A stretch of DNA of 64,000 nt. Origin: Symbiodinium sp. CCMP2592 (Eukaryota > Sar > Dinophyceae > Suessiales > Symbiodiniaceae). Positions within the stretch are counted from its first letter, which is position 1; each line of letters starts with the position of its first letter. Both the position numbers and the translations under genes were made by a program. The stretch lies in NCBI GenBank assembly GCA_905221615.1, contig CAJNDT010004668.1, forward strand, positions 199,001 through 263,000, written 5' to 3'. Below the pieces are notes generated by a model, which made no database searches, was not told the origin of the DNA, and worked only from the letters and a program-made list of their open reading frames with translations. Shown piece after piece: positions 55,000-64,000 of the stretch.

Positions 55000-57790
55000 A
55001 GAGGGTGCAGTAAGCAGTGGAATAATTCTCGATACATTGAAGTTTCGGCCCATTCTGCTGCAATTTCAAGCCGTGGTCCTACCCGGCATTCTGAGATCGC
55101 ACCTAGGCTTGACGACGAGGCAGAAGAGTCCCAGTCCATTTATGCTGGCGACGATGTGCAGGATGTCGGTAAGGCACCTTTGATAGAACCACCGCCCCTT
55201 GTCCACCTTCCGCCTCTCCGACCGTTCTCTCGTCCACCCGACACAACCCTAAACCCGCTTGGAGGAGGGCTCTTTAGTGAAGGTTTTGGCTTTGTGTTAG
55301 GCTCTTGAGTGAGGGGTTGGATTTGTGATGAGCCTTCCTCAACGAACCTTGGACTTGCAAACCTGTGACGAGCGTTCTAAAGCTCCTGCATCAAGGCAGG
55401 GTCCGATGTCGAGCACCTCGCGTTGGAGCACTAAACGAGAACCCAACCCCAGACGTCTCTTCAAGGAAAAACCCAAAGAAACCAACAAGAACAAACACAT
55501 CAAACACCGAACACACCCAAAACATCAACTTCACTTCATATCTCGGGGACCCGGCGGTATGGGATCAGCTTTTTGCTGTGTGGGTTGTTTTTTTTTGCTT
55601 GGGGTTTTGGCTGTGCTTTGCACTCGGGGAACAGTAGGCTCTATTCTAAATTCCGGGCCTTGTTTTGGAACCGAGGTGTGGGATGACAGTCAATTGACGG
55701 AGACAAATTTTCAGATCTGGTGTGGGTAGGTACCACTGCTTCAGAGCTTTCCAAACTATATACTGAAGTGCGCACACCATAAAGTTTCTTTCTGTTAGGT
55801 TTAGGGTTTCGGGATCCCTAAACCCCAACCCTCACCCGTCAAATCACTACCTAGTGGGTCATGGGACTGAGTAAGGGGAGTCAAAAAAGGTAGCTATACA
55901 TACAATTGCAAATAACCCAAATCAAGAAACGCTATCCTTTCTTTCTGAGTTCCCTGATCCTCCCACGTAGGCCTTCAACGCGCAAAGATGTGCAGCCTTT
56001 CTGCTGCTCGATTGCCAGGCCGAGGTCGCGCTGCTCGGCGTTCTGGGGGATGCCCAGTCGAAGGCAAAGCCTACGAGGCTGGGTGCGCGTTCGGCTTTTG
56101 AGTTTAGAGTTCAGGGCTTAGGGCTTGTGGATGGGGTCGGATGTCTTGCTTTGGGGTGCTTGACGCTGAGGGCTGAGGCGTGATCTGTAGCCCTGGAACG
56201 TGAGGTGAAGGAGATATTTCAGGCTTTCTCATGCGCTAGTCACAAGGACAGTGATAAAGGCGGCGCCAACACAGCATGCTGGTTGAGTGTGGGCCGCAGA
56301 GCAATTCAGCATTTCAAATGCCGAACAACTACGACAAACTTGTTGGCTGGTCTGTCCTCAGCACCGTGCTCACATAACAGAACCACCAACAATCTCAAGG
56401 CTCATGTCTTGCAGAATGTGACATTTCGGACTTTCTGCCGTTCTGCCTCTGCATGACGAAGGCCTCCTGGTCAGCAAGCGCCGGGAGCTGGAGAAACGAG
56501 TGAGCCGAGCACAGACATCCGTCTGCGCGGCTCGGTTTATTGGCATTGCTTTTGGTTTGCATTTTGATTCTCACTGCTGCTGCTGCTGCTGCTTATGAAT
56601 AGGTTTGGGGGATTTTCGGCCTTACAGGTATTGTTGCCATAATTTTCTATCCAGACATGAACTTGTTCTCCGCAACGTGACGACAGAATTATGGAACCTA
56701 TGAAGCCACGAAGCAAAAGCTCTACACCCGAAGCTCGAAAACCTAAACCTTAAACCCCAAAGCCTAGACCCCAAACCCTAAACTAAACCCTAAACCCCTA
56801 AACCCGAAACCCTAAACAGTATGACCGCAAGCGTACAGGAGGCCATCCTCAGCGGAAGCCCCGCACTGAAGCCCCCTCGCACAGGCGAGGCAAAGCGCTT
56901 GGAGGCGCTTTGCAGATGTTGGTTTAGCATTAGTTTGTGTTATTAGCTGGCATTACTACGACTGCTACGACTATTACCACTACTGCTGCTACTGCTAGTG
57001 CTGCTGCTACTCCTAGTATTATGACTATCAGTTAGTATCATTACTATTGGTATTGATGTTAGTTCGTATTATCTTAGTATCAACATTTAACAATTGTTGA
57101 AGCCTTGGGGTTCAGCTAGAGAGGATTTGCGATAGGTGTGGAGTTCAAACGTGTGTGCTGCGGCAAAGCCCCAGCTGGAGAGATTTGGGTAGACAGGATC
57201 TGACACATCTATTGTCTTTAGTCTTGCGGCTTGCGGTGCCGCTTTGGGACTTCAGTTGGCAGGTACTGTACCGTGCAAAAATGGAGACAGGATTCACTCA
57301 GATTCATTCAGTTGCCAAGGCCCGGCAAAGAATCAGTACCACACTGGCGGTTCCAGTAGCTTTGCAATGTCTTCTGCTCCTGCATGAGAAACAAGTATCT
57401 TTCCTCGAGCAGAGCTTGCAGCGCACCCTGCCAGTTAACTTGGTTTGATTGGTTGCAGCCTGTTAGGTGTTCGGCCTGTGTAGTAGTCGATAGATGATCC
57501 GCAAAGAAGCGTCGCAACCAGTAGCATTTCACTCTAAGCCTGCGCGCTCACCGCCGTTTCCATCATGCTTCAAGGCTGATTGCAACACCAAAGCAAGCGC
57601 TGCCTGGCAGACAGCAACTTCACTCAGAAGGCCACGCCGTGGCCTCTAATCTGCGCGACTCACGACACCCCAAGCTAAGCGCCAATTTCGACCAGAACCC
57701 GGAAACCCGGAACCCTACACCGTAGGCCGCATCTCCCAAGCTGAAGGGGGAGAGAAAGAATCCAACCCTTCCTACGGTGTAGCAGCATAG
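55000..57790. other. Mostly unassigned stretch
   Basis: Several short frames are open on the + strand (for example 56205-56456 and 57155-57448, both under 100 codons). None has a recognisable domain or clear splice signals. Telomere-like repeats lie at 56730-56820, CTG repeats at 56575-56595, and an ACT/GCT-rich tract at 56960-57050. Confidence 0.4.
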
Positions 57791-57802
57791 CAGCCCTGTG
57801 CC

Positions 57803-58722
57803 ATGGCCGACGCAGCTGGTGACAGCTTGAGGGATTCCAGCAGCTCGCTGCAGGTGCAAGTTCAACTGCTCAGCGGCGAGACCGCGGCGACGGTGCCGTG
57901 TGAATTCGAGACGCGGCTCGGTACGGTGCGGAAGAAAGCGGAGCGGCAAGCGGATCGCTTCTTGGAGCTGACGGGCCCGTCAGGACAGATTATTGACGAG
58001 GCATGTACCGTGGGAGAGGTTATGGGGGAGCTGGAGGGCCTGGAGAACGTGTCTCTGCAGGCCATTACCAGCGAGAAGTTGCAGATTCGGCGCCTTCGTG
58101 CCACATTTGCTGGCCAACAAGCGACACATGTTCGTCAAGAAGGGGAGTTCGCGATTGTTCATACCCAGCCAGAGGACATATGTGTCGAACAGCCGTTTCG
58201 ATTCAACTCTCCCAGAACCCGAAGCGGCCAGGAATGGGTGAAGCGCACCACCAGGCTATATCACCTTCCAACCCACCGCCCCAGCCATCCTCCGCTTCTC
58301 AAGAAGAAGATCGAAGGCGAGTTTAATTATACTTACGACGCTGGGTTGTCCTTTAGGATCTTTTTTAATTCCCTTACTATATTGTAGAGAACCATAATAG
58401 TATATAAGTTTCAAATGGCTTAAAGGACAACTCAGGACGGAACACTCGGAGCCACAGCCTTCTATCCCGAAGGGAGCTATCTGTACTTCTGCAGACAGAA
58501 CCGGGACTGCGTCCATGAGTTGTCTTACAGGTATCTTGTCGTAGTTGGGTAACATTTTGGATTTTTATGGGGTACTTAAACCCAGTAAGGAATACCCATG
58601 TAAATTTCGAATACTATCCCAACCATGAACTAGGCGTGGCCGGCGCCGTCATCGGCTTCATCGCCTCAGCGACCTTGTCCGGTATGGTCCGGCAGAAAAA
58701 GGAATCACCAGCTCAAGGTTAA
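57803..58722 (+). CDS. Ubiquitin-like N-terminus protein with introner introns
   Basis: The start is ATG 57803. Residues about 17-85 (VQVQLLSGETAATVPCEFET, then LELTGPSGQIIDEACTVGEV) resemble a ubiquitin-like fold and share the LLSG-x-TA pattern with the protein at 3900. Exon 1 runs to 58338. A GA-AG introner follows, and exon 2 (58448-58530) reads DGTLGATAFYPEGSYLYFCR, then DCVHELSY. A family B element occupies 58531-58633. The last exon has a GC-rich third position in the frame VAGAVIGFIASATLSGMVRQ and KKESPAQG-stop (58722), a plausible C-terminal membrane anchor. Precise splicing, however, enters another frame, ending at 58814 with DEDEPGCWRDCTDFNSSDED. Which tail is real is open. The function is unknown. 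Confidence 0.65.
58339..58447 (+). mobile_element. Introner, CTGGGTTGTCC family (GA-AG intron)
   Basis: The element starts at 58343 with CTGGGTTGTCCTTTAGGA and ends AAAGGACAACTCAG. The duplication GACG lies on both sides. An intron beginning GACG and ending CTCAG joins NYTY to DGTLGATAFY in frame, so the donor is GA, taken from the duplication. Boundaries are within a few bases. This family is seen once. Confidence 0.88.
58535..58633 (+). mobile_element. Introner family B, copy 3
   Basis: CTTGTCGTAGTTGGGT and CCCAACCATGAACTAG ends. The flanks GTAT and GCGT match poorly. A GT-AG intron 58531-58633 is 103 nt, the same length as the armadillo copy. Confidence 0.85.
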
Positions 58723-59321
58723 CAAGCAGCTCAGATGAAGACGAGCCAGGTTGCTGGCGGGATTGTACAGACTTCAACAGTTCAGATGAAGATTTTGCGC
58801 TGCACTGGGCGTAGAATCAGCGGGCCGGTTGCAAGGCCCCACGATCAGCCGTCCACTGCCGGAAATGGAACCATTTCAGTATTCTTTTGGTGCCAGCTGC
58901 AAGAAGCTCCCGCAGGTAAAGATCGTTCACAACAATGTGTCGTAGCCATGCAAGGCGACAAATTGCACGGGACCACTGCAGCTGACACCTAGTGCACGCT
59001 CCACAGATGTACAGAACTGAAGTTTAGATCGTGCGAGTGTCCAGAATTGAGGGACAGGGCTTGTCTCTAGCTGAACTAGATTGCAATGCCTTGGCCGAAC
59101 TCCCTGAATGTCGTCCTTGGGATTAGTTCCTGGCTTACATGTTTCCTGTTTGACTGCTCCATAATGAGTACGGGAACATTTGGGGATAATTTTGTAGCAG
59201 AGGGCTGCTCGCCCGACTCTTGGAGCAACTTTCGGCACTTGATGTGGTGGCTAGGCTGCCGATGCTGAATTTTCTGTGCTTGGGAGATGCATGCGGAGAG
59301 CTGCTGAATGTGTAGTAACGG

Positions 59322-59420
59322 TTGATGATATAAATCCTGCATGACCCATAATAAGTAATATACTAAAGTTCCCAGAGTTTTTGGTCCTTAGGGTTATGCA
59401 GGATTTACATCATCAACCGA
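59322..59420. mobile_element. TIR element family E, copy 6
   Basis: CGGTTGATGATATAAATCC and GGATTTACATCATCAACCG ends. Confidence 0.9.
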
Positions 59421-59422
59421 AG

Positions 59423-59515
59423 CACCCCACTGTCCAAGAGGCCTTGAGCCGACGCCTGGACCAGCGCCGGGCACAGACACGCCGGGTGCAGCTGCACCTT
59501 GACAATTGGGTGTAG
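59423..59515 (+). CDS. Terminal exon after family E element
   Basis: Immediately after the AG that follows the element, the frame reads HPTVQEALSRRLDQRRAQTR, then RVQLHLDNWV-stop. It is arginine-rich, helical and coding-like. The upstream exon could not be placed with confidence. Confidence 0.45.
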   Translation, partial: HPTVQEALSRRLDQRRAQTRRVQLHLDNWV

Positions 59516-59559
59516 GTTGAATTCAGCTTAGGATGCTTTTAGCTGCTTCGCTGCAGTCT

Positions 59560-61650
59560 GTGGTCGTTGGGGTTTAGGGTTTAGGGTTTAGGGTGGTCGT
59601 TGGTCTTCTTTTGTGATACCCAACTTCGATGTGTGGAATGATATGACTTACGTTTCATGTGCATCAGGCCCTTCAGCCTGGCAACCTCGCCTCCTTCTGT
59701 GTATCGCGCGTCCTCCCACTGCAGGTTGTGAAGGTACGTTGCCTCCCCAGCCTTTCAGGAGGTATCTTGAGACATAGGAGTTTTTCCCTAGTGAGGGCCT
59801 GAAATCCAGGTCGGACTTGCTAAGGCGGTCTTGCAACAACTTTTTAATTGGGCTCCCGGCACCACGAAGTGGCCGAGCCTTGTACACACAAGAGCTCTAG
59901 GGCAGGTTTTTCGCTTGAGCCGCAGATCTTTGGGAGGATTTTGCTTCTTGTGGTGCTGGCGTCACGAGAGCCGTCGGTCAAGATTCTGCGATTCTACGCA
60001 GTCTTTTGAAGTCAGGGTCTCGTCTACGAAAGGCACATGCGTATACGTACGTGTGTATCTTGTGTCGGTATGGGGGACTTCCCGGCCACATAGAATAATA
60101 GCATGTGGGAGCATACGTGACGACCAATGATAACCCTGCGTATCACCGACTCAAGCGTCAGTCCTAGAGCGAGCTACCTGAACCCTCAACCCCAGACCCA
60201 GGGGATAGGTAATATCACTGACTCAAGCGTCAGTCCTAGAGCCAGCTAATGGCTTCGCCGGGAGGCGGCTTTTAGAGCCGTCCCCCGTGGGTGCTGCAGG
60301 CATCCGGCTAACGACTATCTCTGTGCGCCTTGTGCCGCACACGCTTGCTGAGGAGTTCTGTCAACACAGAAACTGAACCCTGAACCCTCACCCCCAAAGG
60401 ACAGTTCTCCCATCTCCCAAATCCCATCGTGGAGGGGGGTTTGTTTCGATGACTAGAAGAGTTTTTTGGCTAGGGAGATTCTCATAACGCATGCGCGTGC
60501 AACAGCCTCGCATCGGTCGTGGCCCGGAAAAAGCAGCTAGAGGGCAGCATGCTCGGGGTTAAAACAAACAGGTTGAAGGTTTGCCGTGAGGGTCGCAGTT
60601 GGCAAGACTGTTTGCCAGCGGCGCAAGGGGTGTTGGCTGACCCAAAGGAGGTGTACGAAGCAACGTGAGGCGAGGTCTAGTCAGGTAGGGTTCTGGCAGA
60701 GCAAAGCTTTGATCAGCGAGGCTAGGTAGTCCAGCATGGCATAGCCGAGCATGATATAGCAACATACCAAGCATAGCTTAGCATAGCAACGCATTTCCAG
60801 CCTTGAAGAGTGGGACAGCCCAGCAAAGGAACAAACTATCAGACAAATGTAAACCAGGAGTGGCGACGAGGTAGCGGGGGCGGTACAGGTTTTATTCACT
60901 GAGTCCGGGTGCCAGCAAGACGTAGATTTTACACTGTTGCCCATGCAGTGGACGGTTGCCTTGAGCATTTCTTTTTTGTGTAGGGAGAAGATTGCATGCC
61001 CAGCCTTGTAGTACGGGCCACTCGGAGGGTAAAGCAAAGTGCGATTATCAACCGGTTTTCAGTCCACCTGAACATCCAATGCCCCGGCAGCATTGGTATC
61101 AAGCCTTGCCTCTGGATGGGCAGTCGGCAAGCAGGGCTAAGACGCGAGAATGGCGGGCTCAGTACGACAGAAGCTGTTGCAGCGATAGTTTGAAACTTCG
61201 AGTTGCCTTAGATCTTGAGCAGCCTTGCACCGGGTCTTGTCCGGGGCGTTTTAAGATGCAGGTGGAGTTGTCTGTACTTGGGCTTGCAGGATAGGGCCGG
61301 AGGTGCAGTAATTAACTTTGCAGGATTTGTGTCCTGGTAGCAGGGGGGCACCATATCATAATCACAATCACAGTAGTAGAACATACCGCTCAACATACCC
61401 CTGCACCATAGTCTAAAGGCTAAAGCCCGCAGTGGTTGTTTGCTGTTGTCTACCGCTTGTGGTGCGGCTGGGGTGCGGCGCCTGACATGGCGAAGCCACG
61501 CCCGGACGGCGAGCGGAGGCCAAGTATCTCCTCTCAGCCGCTGAACACGGAGCCTCACTGGATAGGGTTTGGGGTTTACAGGGTTTAGGGCTTATAGGGT
61601 TCATAGGGTTTCGGGGTTTATAGGGTTTATAGGTTTAGGGTTTAGGGTTT
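59560..61650. other. Spacer with few recognisable features
   Basis: Perfect TTTAGGG units lie at 59570-59595 and 61560-61650. A direct repeat of about 37 bp (ATCAC-GACTCAAGCGTCAGTCC) lies at 60140-60176 and 60211-60247. Short frames (for example 60992-61294) lack domains or splice signals. Confidence 0.45.
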
Positions 61651-61654
61651 AGTA

Positions 61655-61771
61655 CTACGGTTGATGATATAAATGATAAAAATCCTGCATTACCCATCAT
61701 ACGGAATATACCATGCTTCCCATAGTTAAGGGTCCTTTAAGGTAATGCAGGATTCATATTTCATGAGCCGT
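61655..61771. mobile_element. TIR element family E, copy 7
   Basis: ACTACGGTTGATGATATAAATG start and CATATTTCATGAGCCGTAGT end. It has a small internal ATAAATGATAAAA duplication. Confidence 0.85.
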
Positions 61772-61866
61772 AGTTTGGGTTTCGGCTTCATCACTTTCAG
61801 AGTCCTTGTTCCTTCGTTTTTGCCTCCCTCTTGTCGCACAAAAGCACCCGAAGCCTCAGAACCCTA

Positions 61867-61974
61867 CTATAGGGGCCGCATAATAATTACCAATTCTATT
61901 TTGGGGGTTCCTTATTATCGTTATAGTATTACAATGGGCCCCAACACCCTATTCTAATTATCAAGGCCCCTATA
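61867..61974. mobile_element. TIR element family H copy
   Basis: TATAGGGGCCGCATAATAATTA and AATTATCAAGGCCCCTATA ends. Confidence 0.9.
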
Positions 61975-62009
61975 TCAAAATCCTTGTCTGGCTCATCGGG
62001 GCGTGAGTG

Positions 62010-62960
62010 TCCCTGCAGAAACCCTCGCCCAACTTACCCTGAACCCTCAGAAACCCTAAACCCTCAGACCCTCAAGCCGGTTGCAAACTTGACATGCCTA
62101 GCCTAGTGTCCACCGGCTGCGAACCGAGACATCGTCTGGCTTGTCCGAGTTGCGAAACCCGAAACCCCCAAACCCGGGACCACCGTAAACCCCGCTTGGA
62201 TTGTCCGAGTTTGAGCGCCGAAACCCTTCAACGGTAGGTGTAGGCCCAGCATCCTGAACCCTAAACCCTAAACCTCAAACCCTCAAAAAAAAGATTTCAA
62301 ATCCTAAACCCTAAACCTCAAACCCCCAACAAAAAAAGATTTCACATCCCAAACCCCAAACCTGGCCTGAGTTTCTCGAGTACCAATCACAAAAAAAAAC
62401 CTTAAGCCCCAAAGCCCGAAACCCGAGATCCTATACTCCCTCAGCTAAGACCCTAACCCTTAAACCCCTAAACCTTAGACCCCTTAGGCCTTAAGCCCCT
62501 AGGCCCTTTAACCACTTCGAACCATATGCCTCGCCAGGATTGTCCGAGTGTGAGCGCCGAAACCCCTCAAACTCTAAATACCCCGAAGCCCCCGAACCCT
62601 AAACCCTGAGTCGCAATTAGCTGTCACGAGTACGGCTTTTTCGTCTGTTGCTTCGGAGTTATCCTGCAATGCGGGCGTCGTCCTTGCTAGGTAGGCGGGA
62701 AAAAATCCTTAAACCCTCAAACCCTAAAGACCCCTAAAGCCCTACAGCCCTAAACCCTTACACCCTAAAGACCCCTAAAGCCCTACAACCCTTACACCCT
62801 AAAGACCCTTAAAGCCCTACGTACAACCCTAAACCCTTACACCCTAAAGACCCCTGAAGCCCTACAACTTTAAAACCCTGAAGCCCTAAGACCCCTCCAA
62901 GGAGAGACGGGCTTCGGAGCGCCTGAGCCTAGTGCTGCGCTTTTTGACAGGGTCGGGTTT
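62010..62960. repeat. Telomere-like repeats with companion motif
   Basis: Nearly continuous degenerate CCCTAAACCC units. Companion motifs lie near 62130, 62195 and 62532 (TTGTCCGAGTGTGAGCGCCGAAACCC type). A roughly 50-bp block with CCCTAAAGACCCCTAAAGCCC is repeated four times at 62715-62890. There is no exon. Confidence 0.85.
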
Positions 62961-63019
62961 AGGGTTTAGGGGTTTGAGCCTGAAGCTTCGAGTGCCTGAG
63001 AGAGACAGAGAGAGAGAGG

Positions 63020-63111
63020 TAGCATTTTACAGCATTTTGCATTCTTATGGGTACTTAAACCCAATAAGGAATAAAATTTATGAAAATGTACGTTTTTAAA
63101 ACCATAAACTG
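63020..63111. mobile_element. Degenerate family B element
   Basis: GCATTTTGCATTCTTATGGGTACTTAAACCCAATAAGGAATAA is family B core. The right end is decayed (AACCATAAACTGG). Confidence 0.7.
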
Positions 63112-63137
63112 GCTTAGGGGCGGGAATTTGACATGAC

Positions 63138-63246
63138 ATAGGGGCCTCAAGAACTTCCAATACTGTTGTGGGGGTTCCCTATTATAATAAGGTATAACGG
63201 TATAATATACCCCAAAGTCCTATTCTGATTACTCAGGCCCTTATAT
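63138..63246. mobile_element. TIR element family H copy
   Basis: ATAGGGGCCTCAAGAACTTCC and TACTCAGGCCCTTATATTA ends. The tail of the window (63250-64000) shows no supported gene. Confidence 0.85.
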
Positions 63247-64000
63247 TAGTTAGAATAGGGTTCTCTTAAGGGTTCCTTTTGAAAGGCCTTAGAGGAGTTC
63301 TTCTAAGCACTGGAAAAGGGTCCGTTGGAGGGCTCGTTTACAGGGTGATGATAAGGACTACTAAGTTTCAAGGATTAAATGAAAGGGGCCTTGATGTTAG
63401 AACATCGGTCTGGGGTATAATATACCCCATCTTACGGTTATCATCAGGAACAATGTTTTGAGTTCTGACGGAAATGTTGATGACGAGGGACGAGGATCTT
63501 GAATCCTAAGCCCTATTAAAACCCTTGTAGTAGCCCTTTGTAATCGGAAACCTTCAATTATCTCTAAGAAGTATCCCTTATTGAGCTAAGCCCCACCTGC
63601 CTTGAGCCCCCGCACCCAGCGCTTCGGTTGGCCAAAGCAACTCCCTGGCCTCAAACCCTTTTGGACATCTTTTCGTAGCTCTTTTAGTAACAGTTCTTCC
63701 TAGTAACCCTGATATCCCTTACCGGATGTCTGGAAAGACAGGTCAACCCGGGCCGGGGGTCAGCTTTGCAGCTTGAGGACGCCATTTCAGGCACTGTTTG
63801 AGAAGGATGTATCGGTGCATGGCGCATCGGCCACATGCATCGCGGCTCAAGGAGTAGGCAGGGGGAAGCGACGTCTTGAAGCCAACGAGAGGCCTTTGGC
63901 GGGATCATGTTTCAGTCAAAAACCCTTATCTGCTTATTTGCAAACCAGAGACACAAACATGAACAGCTTTGGAATCCCGAGATGCCAAAGACCCTGATGT

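Overview
This window looks like nuclear DNA of a dinoflagellate, most likely a Symbiodiniaceae alga. The reasons are: exons scattered in long introns and almost all readable on the + strand; introns that begin with GT, GC or GA; remnants of the dinoflagellate trans-spliced leader; a repeat protein of the RCC1-like type common in these genomes; CCCH zinc-finger and AP2 domains; plant-type CCCTAAA repeats scattered through introns and spacers; and very many short terminal-inverted-repeat (TIR) elements. No rRNA, tRNA, CRISPR or bacterial-type operon was recognised. All gene models were read by eye from frames, splice signals and domain motifs.

Layout. 0-3 kb: a tetranucleotide satellite and a small multi-exon gene. 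3.8-5.4 kb: an intronless RCC1-like repeat gene with a spliced-leader relic just upstream. 5.4-12 kb: telomere-like spacer, a few exons, a hAT-like element splitting a reading frame, and a 56-bp minisatellite (9.07-10.28 kb). 12.2 kb: a CCCH zinc-finger exon with a frame break. 14.3-18.4 kb: large simple-sequence arrays. 19-28 kb: scattered candidate exons, one of 41 codons held between two elements of the same family. 30.8-40.9 kb: an armadillo-repeat gene with many exons. 41-48 kb: exons of at least two or three further + strand genes. 48.3-50.1 kb: a cytochrome P450 gene. 51.6-54.2 kb: a short gene and an AP2-domain reading frame broken by two stop codons. 54.5-55 kb: a reading frame split by a hAT-like element. 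57.8-58.7 kb: a gene with a ubiquitin-like N-terminus. 59.4-64 kb: a terminal exon, then mostly telomere-like repeats.

The main theme is intron creation by short TIR elements (introners). At least a dozen families are present. In the best cases the element is flanked by a 4-bp (or 8-bp) target-site duplication. Removing the element plus one copy of the duplication rejoins the protein frame, the duplication supplies the GT/GC/GA donor, and the element end supplies the AG acceptor. The P450 gene carries three such introns from three families. The armadillo gene carries two from two families. The ubiquitin-like gene carries two, and the hAT-like class adds another with 8-bp duplications.

Introners are known in dinoflagellates as a phenomenon. 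Whether these particular families are described cannot be checked here.
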